A DNA stretch of 64,000 bases from Clostridium sp. OS1-26 (GCF_030915445.1 NZ_CP133264.1:4435208-4499207), one strand, 5' to 3'. Counted from the stretch's first letter, positions 34,192 through 43,899 are shown. The notes: generated by a model not told the origin, from the sequence alone. Translations and numbers: made by a program.

Positions 34192-35193
34192 ATGGGTTTT
34201 ACAATGAACCACAGTAAGTTTAATGATTTTCTAGAAAAAATAGGTCAAGAATACAAAATGTATGCACCAGTACTTCTAGAAGGAAAAGGAACATTTTCAG
34301 ATACTGATGCAATAAGATATGCTCAAGTTACAAGTATTGAACAAATAGTTTTTAATGAAAAATCACAGTTCTCACCAAAAGAAATTATTCTTCCGATTAC
34401 TCAAACCTTATTCTATTTTACAGAAGACAGTGTAACAGAACCCAAAGTAGATGATAAAAAAATTCTAATCTTTTTAAGAAGCTGTGATATACATGCTATA
34501 AAAAGATTAGATCAAGTTTATTTAAATAATGGCTATGAGGACTCATATTATAAGAAACTAAGAGAGAAAGTAAAGTTTGTGCTTATGGAATGTAAAAATA
34601 GTTTTGAAAACTGTTTTTGTGTGAGTATGGGCAGTAATACAACAGATGAATACAATTTATTTGTAAGAGAAAGTAATGGAGAAGTATCTATAGAATGTAA
34701 GGATGAAAGCTTCAACGAATATTTTAAAGGAATGGAAGAAACTCCTGTAAAACCAACATTTATAGATTCTAATGAGACAAAAGTAAATATACCAGAGAAT
34801 TTAGACCAAAGAGTGTTCAATTGGGAAGGATGGAAGGAATATTCATCAAGATGTATAGCTTGTGGAAGATGTAACACTGTATGTGGAACATGTACATGCT
34901 TTACTATGCAGGATATATTCTACAAAGATAACAAGAATACTGGTGAAAGAAGAAGAGTGTGGGCATCTTGTCAGGTAGATGGATACACAGATATGGCAGG
35001 GGGACATAGCTTTAGAAAAGACAAAGGCGACAGAATGAGATTTAAAGTGATGCATAAGGTCTATGATTTTAATAAAAGATTTGGCTATCATATGTGTGTA
35101 GGTTGTGGAAGATGTGATGACATTTGTCCTGAATATATATCTTTTTCAAATTGTGTCAATAAATTAAATAAGGCAATGGAAGAGGTGGAGTAA
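34192..35193 (+). CDS. asrA: Anaerobic sulfite reductase subunit A
   Basis: 333 residues. AsrA is the electron-input iron-sulfur subunit of the enzyme that reduces sulfite to sulfide. Ferredoxin-type clusters are visible in CIACGRCNTVCGTCTC near residue 222 and CVGCGRCDDICPEY near 302. The N-terminal half binds no recognised cofactor. AAGGAGGGTTAAC precedes the ATG. The stop codon directly adjoins the start of asrB, so the operon is tightly coupled. Confidence 0.94.
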   Translation: MGFTMNHSKFNDFLEKIGQEYKMYAPVLLEGKGTFSDTDAIRYAQVTSIEQIVFNEKSQFSPKEIILPITQTLFYFTEDSVTEPKVDDKKILIFLRSCDIHAIKRLDQVYLNNGYEDSYYKKLREKVKFVLMECKNSFENCFCVSMGSNTTDEYNLFVRESNGEVSIECKDESFNEYFKGMEETPVKPTFIDSNETKVNIPENLDQRVFNWEGWKEYSSRCIACGRCNTVCGTCTCFTMQDIFYKDNKNTGERRRVWASCQVDGYTDMAGGHSFRKDKGDRMRFKVMHKVYDFNKRFGYHMCVGCGRCDDICPEYISFSNCVNKLNKAMEEVE

Positions 35194-35985
35194 ATGGAGA
35201 ATATATATTTGCCAACACTTAGTAAAATAATTAGCATAACTTCTCATACGGATATAGATTATACTTTTAGAATGGAGTATAGAGGTGAAGTAAAGCCAGG
35301 ACAATTCTTTGAAGTTTCTGTACCTAAATATGGAGAAGCACCTATATCTGTATGTGGTATCGGTGATGGGTACGTGGATTTAACTATAAGACGTGTAGGT
35401 GTAGTTACTGATGTAATTCATACATTTTTTCCAGGAGATAAGCTTTTTATAAGAGGACCTTATGGAAATGGATTTGATATAAATGAATATAAGGACAAAG
35501 AACTTATTATAGCTGCTGGAGGAACTGGACTTGCTCCTGTCAAAGGTATAATAGATTATTTTAATGAGCACATAAATGAAGTGAAGAAATTTAATGTTCT
35601 TATGGGATTTAAATCTCCAAAAGATATATTATTCAAAGACGATATACAAAGATGGAGTAAAAATATTAACACTACTTTAACTGTAGACAATGGAGAAGAA
35701 GGTTATACAGGAAATGTAGGTTTAATAACTAACTATGTAAAGGATTTAAAGATCGACAGTATAGAAAGTGCACAGGTTATAGTAGTTGGACCACCTATAA
35801 TGATGAAGTTTACTGTAGCGGAATTTATCAAAAAAGGAATAAAAGAAGAAAATATCTGGGTGTCATACGAAAGAAAAATGTGTTGTGGTGTTGGAAAATG
35901 TGGGCATTGCAAGATAGATGACACATATATCTGTTTAGAAGGTCCAGTATTTAATTATGTTGCAGCTAAGAATTTGATTGATTAA
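35194..35985 (+). CDS. asrB: Anaerobic sulfite reductase subunit B (flavoprotein)
   Basis: 263 residues. AsrB resembles ferredoxin-NADP reductases and dihydroorotate dehydrogenase electron transfer subunits. FRMEYRGEVKPGQFFEVSVP and SVCGIGDGYVDLTIRRVG are the flavin domain, and IIAAGGTGLAPVKGII is the NAD site. The C-terminal CCGVGKCGHCKIDDTYIC motif binds a 2Fe-2S cluster. It passes electrons from NAD(P)H to AsrA/AsrC. The start codon follows the asrA stop without a gap. Confidence 0.95.
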   Translation: MENIYLPTLSKIISITSHTDIDYTFRMEYRGEVKPGQFFEVSVPKYGEAPISVCGIGDGYVDLTIRRVGVVTDVIHTFFPGDKLFIRGPYGNGFDINEYKDKELIIAAGGTGLAPVKGIIDYFNEHINEVKKFNVLMGFKSPKDILFKDDIQRWSKNINTTLTVDNGEEGYTGNVGLITNYVKDLKIDSIESAQVIVVGPPIMMKFTVAEFIKKGIKEENIWVSYERKMCCGVGKCGHCKIDDTYICLEGPVFNYVAAKNLID

Positions 35986-35998
35986 AGGGGAGAGCGTT

Positions 35999-36946
35999 AT
36001 GGATATCAATACAAAAGTTCTTAAAAAGAATGCCTTTAGAGTAACAAAAGAAAGAGGAAAAACCGCTATAAGGATAAGAGTTCCTGGTGGTCATATGGAG
36101 GCAAAGCATTTTGAAATTCTTCAAAAAGTAGCAGAGAAATTTGGAAATGGAACAGTGCATATAACTACAAGGCAAGGATTTGAGATACCAGGGATAGATA
36201 TGAAGCATATCCCAGAGATAAATAAAATAATTCAACCAGTTATAGAAGGATTAGAAATAAATCAGATTAATCCTAAAACAGGGTATCCAGCATCAGGTAC
36301 AAGAAATGTATCTGCATGTGTAGGGAATAGAGTTTGTCCTTTTGGTAATTACAATACTACTGCTTTTGCAAAGAGAATAGAGAGGGCTATATTCCCTAAT
36401 GACTTTCATGTAAAAGTAGCTCTTACTGGATGTCCAAATGACTGTATAAAGTCTAGAATGCATGACTTTGGAATTATTGGGATGACAGAGCCTCAATATG
36501 ATAGTTATAGATGTATAGGTTGTAAGGCTTGTGTAACTAACTGTGAAAAGAGAGCCACAGGAGCATTAAGCTTTGAGAATTTCAAAGTGATAAGAGATCA
36601 TGATAAATGTATAGGCTGTGGAGAATGTATTGGAAAGTGTCCGACTGGAGCTTGGACGAGAAGTAAAGAAAAATACTACAAGTTAGTAATAATGGGCAGA
36701 ACAGGAAAGAAAAATCCAAGACTTGCTCAAGATTTTATTAAATGGGTAGATGAAGAAAGTATTATAAAAATAATTCTTAACACTTATGATTATATAAGAG
36801 AATATATAGATAAAGAGGCGCCAGGAGGAAAGGAACATATAGGTTATATTGTTGATAGAACAGGTTTCCAAGAATTTAAGAAATGGGCCTTAAAAGATGT
36901 AAATTTAGGACCTAAAGCAGAATTAAACGAGACTATTTATTGGTAA
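35999..36946 (+). CDS. asrC: Anaerobic sulfite reductase subunit C (siroheme subunit)
   Basis: 315 residues. AsrC holds siroheme and reduces sulfite by six electrons. The siroheme-4Fe4S cysteines are in ACVGNRVCPFGN and LTGCPNDCIKSR. Two ferredoxin motifs follow (CIGCKACVTNC, CIGCGECIGKCPTG). The N-terminal HITTRQGFEIPGI is the sulfite-binding region. An upstream in-frame start is possible at 35978, but AAAGGGGAGAGCG fixes the ATG at 35999, beyond the asrB stop. Confidence 0.95.
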   Translation: MDINTKVLKKNAFRVTKERGKTAIRIRVPGGHMEAKHFEILQKVAEKFGNGTVHITTRQGFEIPGIDMKHIPEINKIIQPVIEGLEINQINPKTGYPASGTRNVSACVGNRVCPFGNYNTTAFAKRIERAIFPNDFHVKVALTGCPNDCIKSRMHDFGIIGMTEPQYDSYRCIGCKACVTNCEKRATGALSFENFKVIRDHDKCIGCGECIGKCPTGAWTRSKEKYYKLVIMGRTGKKNPRLAQDFIKWVDEESIIKIILNTYDYIREYIDKEAPGGKEHIGYIVDRTGFQEFKKWALKDVNLGPKAELNETIYW

Positions 36947-36965
36947 TTTATATTAAATAGCGGCA

Positions 36966-37000
36966 AGCAGCCTTCTGAAGACGCTTTAGGAGGCTGTTTA
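36966..37000 (+). terminator. Terminator of the asr operon
   Basis: CAGCCT and AGGCTG with neighbouring pairs form a hairpin at about 36968-36997, followed by GTTTATT. Confidence 0.65.
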
Positions 37001-37051
37001 TTCATAAAATAATAAGAAAAAATGTATTAGGCATTATGTAATGGCAAAATT

Positions 37052-37098
37052 AAATGGCAGCAAGCTATCGATAACTAAGCTGCCATTTAGTAATTTTT
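37052..37098. terminator. Intrinsic terminator between convergent genes
   Basis: AAATGGCAGC (37052-37061) pairs with GCTGCCATTT (37079-37088). T-rich tracts follow on both strands, so it can serve the minus-strand DUF458 gene as well. Confidence 0.8.
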
Positions 37099-37105
37099 TA
37101 AATAG

Positions 37106-37567
37106 TTATTTTGAGTACTTATTTGCAATACTAGAGGCTGCATATGAATATGGTTTTACATTACAATCAAATCCACAACTTTTAACCCAACCTAGTATCT
37201 CTGGTATCATTTTTGATGTTAAACCATCTTCACCTATATCAACATGAATACTCATATCACATTTAAAATCTTCCTTATCAAATTTTTCTGATAATCTTTG
37301 AGCAATCTCAATACTCAAGCTGGTTTCATAAAAAATTTTTTGCTGTAAATTTGATATTTTATCTACATGCTTAATATCGTAAAAGAATATACCTCCATTT
37401 CCAACTTTCCAAACTGCCACTACAACCACAACCTTAGTTACATCAAAATTTTGAGAATCTGTTCCTATAGATATTTTGTATTTACTGTTCCTATCGTTTT
37501 GAATATAATTTTTAATAATTTGACTCATTGCTTTAAAAGATACATCTCCATATGTGATACTTTTCAT
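37106..37567 (-). CDS. DUF458/YkuK-family RNase H-like protein
   Basis: 153 residues. KISIGTDSQNFDVTKVVVVVAVWKVGNGGIFFYD and HVDIGEDGLTSKMIPEILGWVKSCGF show the DUF458 family (B. subtilis YkuK), which has an RNase H-like fold with Asp residues in place for metal. The function is not established. GAAGGGAGATATTTT precedes the ATG. It is a single gene; in many Firmicutes it is sporulation-linked, which would fit this chromosome. Confidence 0.85.
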   Translation of the reverse strand: MKSITYGDVSFKAMSQIIKNYIQNDRNSKYKISIGTDSQNFDVTKVVVVVAVWKVGNGGIFFYDIKHVDKISNLQQKIFYETSLSIEIAQRLSEKFDKEDFKCDMSIHVDIGEDGLTSKMIPEILGWVKSCGFDCNVKPYSYAASSIANKYSK

Positions 37568-37940
37568 AAAATATCTCCCTTCAGATTTATTTTTAAAGCT
37601 GTATCGTAATAGTATATATTAAATGCTATTATATTTATTATATTGTGTGTTTGTTAATTTTGATTTATGATACTATATATAATTTCTTAAGTAAGTGTTA
37701 AATTTACACAGACATATTATTGAATAACTGACAAATTAGATGTTTAAAGGTTTTTATAGTAACATATTAAATATTATGTAAATTAAAAAATATAAAATAA
37801 CTTACAAACAAGAAATTTATGAAAGATAAGAATTTAGTAATACATCAACATAAGTATATAGCGCTAATATTCTTCAATGCTCATAGAAGCTTAAGCAAAG
37901 AATTGTTTTAAGATTACATGAAATATTAAGAGATAGGGTA
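37568..37940. other. Intergenic region, no gene seen
   Basis: AT-rich. It contains the 22-base segment at 37761-37782 that recurs with one mismatch at 42641-42662, before the ferritin-like gene. Promoter elements for the minus-strand gene probably lie just upstream of 37567. Confidence 0.4.
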
Positions 37941-37976
37941 AAAGCATACTAAATAATTGTTCATTAGTATGCTTTT
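37941..37976. terminator. Intrinsic terminator
   Basis: AAAGCATACTAA (37941-37952) pairs perfectly with TTAGTATGCTTT (37964-37975), with T-rich ends on both strands. It ends the zinc-ribbon gene on the minus strand. Confidence 0.85.
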
Positions 37977-37997
37977 TATGAAGTAAAAGCGTATTAG

Positions 37998-38309
37998 TTA
38001 TCCAAAAAAGTCAGGTTCCTCTTTATGATCAGCTCTTATAGCTTTCTGTAAAATAGTAAGATTAATTCTCTGATTGTCATTAAAAAATGGGCAAGGATAG
38101 CGAGCTCCACATTGTTCGCACTCCAAATATTCTTTTGAACAGGTTTGTTCTCTGTTATCAAATAAAAAAGGTAGTGCAGATTCATTTTTGCTATTTGAAA
38201 CTGTATCTGGTGTATTTAATTTATAAGTATAGACATAAGTGGCTTCACGCTTTATATCAAAGTGAGTACTATTACATTTTGGACATACTAAAGATTCGTC
38301 AATATTCAA
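37998..38309 (-). CDS. Small zinc-ribbon hypothetical protein
   Basis: 103 residues with two CxxC pairs, VCPKCNSTHFD near the N-terminus and CEQCGARYPCPFF in the second half, and a further Cys between them. They probably bind one zinc ion. No family with a known role is recognised. The upstream AGAAAGGGTGTTGTCGATTG places the start near 38309. It stands alone with a terminator after it. Confidence 0.65.
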   Translation of the reverse strand: MNIDESLVCPKCNSTHFDIKREATYVYTYKLNTPDTVSNSKNESALPFLFDNREQTCSKEYLECEQCGARYPCPFFNDNQRINLTILQKAIRADHKEEPDFFG

Positions 38310-38619
38310 TCGACAACACCCTTTCTCAATAATTACTATATGAAATTTTAAGCAGATTCTATTTTTATTATTACGTAGTGTAATTTAAATTATTCATAGT
38401 TTTCTGATGACTAGTCGCTCTAATACTTCCCCATACTATTGTTTATCCTATTCCTTTTCAAGATAGCTCTATATAAACTCGTAATGTAATTAATTTTTAT
38501 ATTTCAAATGATAGAAAATTCATTAGTAATATGTAATAATAATTTATAACAGTATATAGATAAAAAAATTAAAGGTAAGCTATAAGGTCAAATATATTAT
38601 AAAAGGGTGGGGGATATAG
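38310..38619. other. Intergenic region between divergent genes, no gene seen
   Basis: AT-rich sequence between two divergent genes. It must hold both promoters, but no consensus pair stands out. Confidence 0.4.
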
Positions 38620-39387
38620 GTGAAAAAATACATTGAAGAGCTTATAAAAAATTATGTCAACAATTATGGAAACATAAAATCTGTTAAAACTAAATATAGA
38701 GAGCCTCTAGTGGCTTTTGCAAGTGCAGATGATGAAGAGTTTGCTAAGTTGAAACATATAGTATCTCCTTCACATATGCTTCCAAAGGATTTCTTAGAAG
38801 ATGCAAAAACGGTTGTTTGTTACTTTATACCTTTTGATGAATCCATAGTGCAAAGTAATATAGAAGGTAAGGAGAGCTCTGAAGCTTGGGCAGTTGCTTT
38901 TGTTGAAACGAACGAAATGATGGGTAATTTAAACAACTATATTAAGAATAACCTAGAACAAAATGGGTATCACTGCAGTGCAGTTCCATTAGCCTATAAT
39001 TTTGATAGAGATAAATTAATAAGTGATTGGTCTCAAAGACACGTAGCTTTTATTGCGGGATTGGGAACTTTCGGTTTGAATAATATGCTTATTACGGAAA
39101 AAGGCTGCTGCGGAAGGTTTGCAAGTGTAGTTACAAATCTAAGTTTAGAGCCTTCAGATAAAAAATTAAAGGAACATTGCTTATATAAAGCTAATAATAC
39201 ATGTAAGAAATGTGTAAAGAGATGTGTAAACGATGCGTTGAAAGAGGATAGTTTTGATAGAAAGAAATGCAATGAAATGTGCTTACATAATGATAAACTT
39301 TACCCAGATGTTGGCTTTTCAGATGTCTGCGGGAAGTGTTTGGTAGGTGTTCCTTGTTCTTTTATAAGTCCTATAAAGGATAAGTAG
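38620..39387 (+). CDS. QueG-like iron-sulfur protein (epoxyqueuosine reductase family)
   Basis: 255 residues, start GTG after GGGTGGGGG. The N-terminal part (LPKDFLEDAKTVVCYFIPFDE, RHVAFIAGLGTFGLNNMLIT) matches the cobalamin-binding fold of QueG-type reductases. The C-terminal part has ferredoxin-type cysteines (CKKCVKRC, CNEMC, CGKCLVGVPC). It is shorter than true QueG (about 380) and lacks its HEAT-like C-terminus, so it belongs to the short relatives of unknown function and not to tRNA queuosine synthesis proper. Confidence 0.8.
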   Translation: MKKYIEELIKNYVNNYGNIKSVKTKYREPLVAFASADDEEFAKLKHIVSPSHMLPKDFLEDAKTVVCYFIPFDESIVQSNIEGKESSEAWAVAFVETNEMMGNLNNYIKNNLEQNGYHCSAVPLAYNFDRDKLISDWSQRHVAFIAGLGTFGLNNMLITEKGCCGRFASVVTNLSLEPSDKKLKEHCLYKANNTCKKCVKRCVNDALKEDSFDRKKCNEMCLHNDKLYPDVGFSDVCGKCLVGVPCSFISPIKDK

Positions 39388-39593
39388 AATTATGGAGTTG
39401 AAAGGTCAGTGGCGATAGACATCGGATAAATTCTCATGAATGAAAGCCATGCATATAAAGAAGTTTATTTTCCTATTTATGCATGGCCGGTATTCTTATA
39501 TAAGATTTTTATACATTTTGCAACAGTCTCAATTTGAGTTCTAAAATTTTATAATAATTTTTTAAAATTCGTAGAAAAGCGTTTAAGTACGTT

Positions 39594-40556
39594 TTATACA
39601 GCTAATACGCTGCCACTCCATTTACCACATCTATCACCAAAGTAGCCTACAACTGTTTCACTTCCTAATATTTTTACTACTTCACATCCATTGGTGCAAC
39701 CTTTACATTCAAAGCTTCTTGAGACGAACTCCATATCAGCCAAATCAAATCCTTTAAACTTAGTTTTTTCACCAGTCTTTTCTAAATGCTCTCTTGCTAA
39801 AATTGACACTCCTATTGAACCCATGACTTTATAGTTTTTTGGAACTGTAACTTCACAGCCTAGCGCTTCTTCAAAAGAGGCTTTCATGCCTATATTTGCA
39901 GCTACTCCTCCTTGAAAGAAAATTTCAGATTTAATTTCTTTTCCTTTAGCTACGTTATTAAGATAATTTCTAACTAAAGCATCGCAAAGACCTTTAATGA
40001 TATCTTTTTCGCTATATCCAAGCTGTTGTTTATGTATCATATCAGACTCTGCAAAAACAGCACATCTTCCTGCTATTCTTACGGGATTATTAGATTGAAG
40101 GGCATAGTCTCCGAATTCCTCAATGGCAATATCTAGTCTTTCTGCCTGCCTATCAAGAAATGAACCAGTTCCTGCGGCACACACAGTGTTCATTGCAAAA
40201 TCTGTTACAATTCCATTGTTTAAAATTATTATTTTTGAATCTTGGCCTCCAATTTCAATAATAGTTCTCAGGTTTTTATTAGTTTGAAGGGAGGCCACTG
40301 CATGAGCTGTTATTTCATTTTTAACCACATCACCGCCAATTAAAAATGATGCAATGTTTCTTCCGCTGCCAGTTGTTCCAACAGCTTTTATTTGTTTTGC
40401 GTCGTATTTGTTTTTTAAGAATTTAAATCCTTCCTGAATAGCGTTAATTGGTCTACCTTTAGTTCTCAAATATAGTGATTCTACAACATTCATATCATTG
40501 TCTACAAGCACAATGTCGGTACTGACAGAACCGACATCAACTCCCATATAATACAT
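39594..40556 (-). CDS. Acyl-CoA dehydratase activase (BcrA/BadF/HgdC family)
   Basis: 320 residues of an ASKHA ATPase: MGVDVGSVSTDIVLVDN (phosphate 1), VGTTGSGRN, IEIGGQDSKII (phosphate 2), the cluster-binding NTVCAAGTGSFLDRQAERL, and FFQGGVAANIGM (adenosine). Such proteins hydrolyse ATP to push a high-energy electron into 2-hydroxyacyl-CoA dehydratases or benzoyl-CoA reductases. The C-terminus has an unusual Cys-rich extension, FECKGCTNGCEV. GGAGAAAAGGAA fixes the start at 40556, inside the end of the upstream gene. No dehydratase gene is in the window, so the target is unknown. Confidence 0.88.
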   Translation of the reverse strand: MYYMGVDVGSVSTDIVLVDNDMNVVESLYLRTKGRPINAIQEGFKFLKNKYDAKQIKAVGTTGSGRNIASFLIGGDVVKNEITAHAVASLQTNKNLRTIIEIGGQDSKIIILNNGIVTDFAMNTVCAAGTGSFLDRQAERLDIAIEEFGDYALQSNNPVRIAGRCAVFAESDMIHKQQLGYSEKDIIKGLCDALVRNYLNNVAKGKEIKSEIFFQGGVAANIGMKASFEEALGCEVTVPKNYKVMGSIGVSILAREHLEKTGEKTKFKGFDLADMEFVSRSFECKGCTNGCEVVKILGSETVVGYFGDRCGKWSGSVLAV

Positions 40557-41633
40557 TTCCTTTTCTCCTTTCAAGCAAATCTAAGAATGCCTCTATTCTA
40601 GTTATATATCCCGCCTCGCCAGTCATCTCATCTACAACTAGAGTCAGTATTGGAAAATCTTTATCTCTAGATATAGTTGGAAGTATAGCTTTTGAAACAA
40701 TTTCAGGCATACATCCCATAGGGAATATCTGAATTGCTCCATCAAAATTTTGCTCCTTTGCCAGCACGGCTTCTCCAATGCATTCTCTTGCGTGGCCACC
40801 AATATATAATGGAAGATATTCCTTTGAGGCTCTTCGAATATCCAAAGAATTTAAGTTTAGCTTAGTTAAAGACATATTTTTAACCCACCAACTAGGAGTA
40901 AGATGTCTTTTTGTTGAAATTCCGTAGTCCATTAATTTATCTTCAATGTATAGACTAGAGAAAGGTTCGATGACAGTATATATTTCACCTATAATCGCAA
41001 TCTTAATAGGATTTTTTTCCTTGTCAATATGTACAGTTTCTAGTAAGTTTTTATACTTTTTCAGGTGTTCGAACATTTGTTCTGGCGTGTTTTGTTTTAT
41101 TGCTTCAGTTTTACACTGATTTAAAAGCATCTTACACTGCCCTTTATTTATTTCGTATCCAGCAAGATAGTGAGCTGTACTTTCTATTTCGTCTATTAAA
41201 TTTATAATTTTTACTGCATAATACACAGCTTTAAGTTGATCTTTTTTGATTTACTACTGTTCTTGGAAATTGAACTTATCCGATTAAAAAGCTCTTTCAA
41301 ACCTATGTCTCTAGGGTTATCAAGTACAATAAATTCCAGATCATGACCTAACTTTTTTAATAAATTCATCTGAAGCTCACAGTATTCCCCAAACCTGCAG
41401 GGCCCGCAGCTTCCTACAAATATTATAGTATCTGCACCTTGCTTAATACTTTCAATATAATTGCCTATCATTATTTTAAAAGGCAAGCATATTTCCTCAG
41501 GAGAATATAGCGATCCTACTTCCAAGGCAGATTTATTGCTTAAGGGAGGTATAACGTATTCTACCCCTAAGCCATCAAATAAAGCTTTTGCAGCAAAGTA
41601 AGTGTTACCAAGATGAGGAAAGGTTATTTTCAT
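40537..41633 (-). pseudogene. CoA dehydratase activase-associated protein (HgdB/DUF2229-like), frameshifted
   Basis: The N-terminal 140 residues (MKITFPHLGNTYFAAKALFDGLG, then SPEEICLPFKIMIGNYIE and VGSCGPCRFGEYCELQ) and a following 229-residue frame (VYYAVKIINLIDEIESTAHYL through FPMGCMPEIVSKAI) are one protein of about 365 residues. One A missing in the A6 run at 41242-41247 breaks it after SKSKK. The cysteine pattern resembles the iron-sulfur dehydratase beta-subunit fold. AAGGAGATG supports the start at 41633, which overlaps the previous gene. The function is tied to the activase next to it, but no reaction is proven for this branch. Confidence 0.8.
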
Positions 41634-42528
41634 ATGTAATACATCTCCTTTCAAGCATATCAGAAAAGGCTTCTAATCTTGTATCAAAGCCTGCTTCGCC
41701 AGTATGTTCATCGATTTTTAAGATTAGCAGTGGAAAATCATCTAGTTTATCTTTTATAAGTTCTATAACTACAGAGTCTATTCCACAAGCAAAGGAAGAT
41801 ATATACACTATTCCATTTATTTTATTATTCTCAGCTAAATAAGTGGAAAAACCATAAGAGTTTTTAGCAAAAGTCCAAAAAGGTCTTTTGAAAAGCAAAT
41901 TAACTTGATCTTGTATATAATTGCTTTCTATATTCTCTTCGGTTATAACACCTATACCTAAATTATTAAGTTTTTTAATTACATTCATATTTATAAACTT
42001 ATCATAAACGTTATAGGGATGGCCTACTAAAGCTACATTTAATTTAAAATTGTCGTTTTTTATACCGCCTTTATGGAGTTTTTGAGCTTTTAAAGCAGCC
42101 TCATATGCCTTACCTATTTTTAAATAGTTTTTAGTAAATATATTACCAGTATCCCTAACCCAGCTTCTCAAACTTTTCTTAGAGAATGCATAAATGGGGG
42201 AGGTGATAGTCTGAGGCATATTAGGTATATTATTTGTCACCATTTCTGGAAGACCACAAAATTTAGGGCAAATATATTCATTTGCATTTATTTGCATGAT
42301 TCTTGGAATAAAGATTATGTCACATTTATCTTTAATATATGCAACATGGCCATGAAAAACCTTTACAGGTAAGCAAGCTTCATCTATGCAATATTTTACT
42401 CCCATATCCAATATCTCTTTATTTGTTTCTGGAGAGGTGACAACTTCTGCTCCGAGTTCTGTAAAAAAGGTTTCCATGAAGGGGTGGTACTTATAATATA
42501 ATAATCCTTTAGGTATTCCAACTTTCAT
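41605..42528 (-). CDS. DUF2229 acyl-CoA dehydratase activase-related protein
   Basis: 307 residues. MKVGIPKGLLYYKYHPFMETFFTELGAEVV is the typical DUF2229 beginning. Conserved cysteines are found in VKYCIDEACLPVKVFHGHV and EYICPKFCGLPEM, and FACGIDSVV and IDEHTGEAGFDTRLEAF near the end. In many clostridia this protein is the first of a trio with a second DUF2229-like protein and an activase, exactly as here. AAAGGAGAATTTTAA precedes the ATG. The cysteines may hold an iron-sulfur cluster (inference). Confidence 0.87.
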   Translation of the reverse strand: MKVGIPKGLLYYKYHPFMETFFTELGAEVVTSPETNKEILDMGVKYCIDEACLPVKVFHGHVAYIKDKCDIIFIPRIMQINANEYICPKFCGLPEMVTNNIPNMPQTITSPIYAFSKKSLRSWVRDTGNIFTKNYLKIGKAYEAALKAQKLHKGGIKNDNFKLNVALVGHPYNVYDKFINMNVIKKLNNLGIGVITEENIESNYIQDQVNLLFKRPFWTFAKNSYGFSTYLAENNKINGIVYISSFACGIDSVVIELIKDKLDDFPLLILKIDEHTGEAGFDTRLEAFSDMLERRCITYENNLSSSW

Positions 42529-42763
42529 TTAAAATTCTCCTTTAATACAAATAAAAATTAAATAATATAGTCACATTTGTATATTTTACCTTATTAAATA
42601 AATATTATTCATTTTTTTAAAATTTGTTTATAATATAGGCAACATATTAATTATTATGTAAACTACAAAATAAATTATTTAAAAATTATTAAGAATGTAT
42701 GGTAAAATATACTTAATAGGTGTATTTATAAATAAATTATTAAATCTATTAGGAGGTAATAAA

Positions 42764-43237
42764 ATGAGTTATACGATAAAGGATGTTTTAGATAAGTTAA
42801 TTGATATAGAGAAGGAGATGTCAAAGCTATACTTTAATATTTCAAATACAGACATCAAGAATTATGATACTTTCAAGATATTATGTAAGGTAATGGCAAG
42901 AGAGGAAGGGAGGCACGTTGCGTATTTTGAGCAGATGAAAAACAACATTACTGATACGGATAACGTAGAAATAGACATTTTTACTTATGATAAAATATCT
43001 CAAGCTATTGCTCAATTCAAAAGTAAGATAGACACACCCGATTTAAAAAACATTAAAGAATTAATAGAGTTTATGGTAAACTTTGAAAAGGAAAATGCAG
43101 CACTACTTATAAACTTAAGAGGAAAACTGGTTAAAAATTCTGGTGACACCGAAAAAGAAAGTTATAAAATATTAACTACTTTAATAGAGGAAGAAAATAA
43201 ACATGTTAAATCTCTTTTGCCATATTGTAATAAGTAA
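42764..43237 (+). CDS. Ferritin-like/rubrerythrin-fold protein
   Basis: 157 residues, all helical. The two halves each have a carboxylate-His signature (MAREEGRHVAYFEQM near residue 47, IEEENKHVKSLLPY near the end), and IEKEMSKLYF and FEKENAALL supply further Glu ligands. This is the di-iron four-helix pattern of rubrerythrin relatives without a rubredoxin domain. It may scavenge peroxide or store iron. TTAGGAGGTAATAAA fixes the ATG at 42764. Confidence 0.78.
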   Translation: MSYTIKDVLDKLIDIEKEMSKLYFNISNTDIKNYDTFKILCKVMAREEGRHVAYFEQMKNNITDTDNVEIDIFTYDKISQAIAQFKSKIDTPDLKNIKELIEFMVNFEKENAALLINLRGKLVKNSGDTEKESYKILTTLIEEENKHVKSLLPYCNK

Positions 43238-43328
43238 TTGAGGTATATAATATTAATAATTGTAAGAGACTATTGCTGCTATTGAGTCTATAAAATAGAA
43301 ATGCGTTGTATTAAAAAAATAATTTTTA

Positions 43329-43370
43329 AAAATCTTCAATTGTACAAAAATACGATTGAAGATTTTTTAT
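43329..43370 (+). terminator. Intrinsic terminator
   Basis: AATCTTCAAT (43331-43340) pairs with ATTGAAGATT (43355-43364), extended by A/T pairs and a T run. Confidence 0.88.
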
Positions 43371-43899
43371 TTTGTATTTTTATAAATAAATGTATATTAT
43401 TTTACGACATTAATAAGTATAAAAGTCACCATAAAATTACATTTTATTCCTACTAACCTACTGTGTGGGGAAGAGTAGGGGAAATAGGTGAAAATTGAAT
43501 CCACAAAGTTATCACCAGATGTGTTGAATTGATGATTTGATAAATATCCACTGATTTGACATAAAATGTATTTTTAAAAATGAAAGTTGAGAAATGGTAA
43601 AATGAATCAAAAACAGCATAAAAATAATTTTTATGCTAATTGAGAATATTATCAATTGAAATTTAGATGTAGAAATATAAGAAGCGAATTTTACAATTAT
43701 ATACAAAGAATTTAGTGTATAATTGTATTAAATATAGATTTTAATATATAATGATAATTGTTAATTTTAAATTACAGTTTATATAAATGTTGATACATCT
43801 AAAGTTAAGAGATTTTTAGATTATAAATATTTTTATTGATATATATAATAAATTATTATATATTAGCAGGATTTTTACGCTATTTTGTAGAATACTATA
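43371..43899. other. Long AT-rich intergenic region, no gene seen
   Basis: No convincing open frame. A small GC-richer patch at 43445-43490 (CCTACT and AGTAGG) could form a weak hairpin. The recombinase promoter should lie near the end. Confidence 0.4.
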
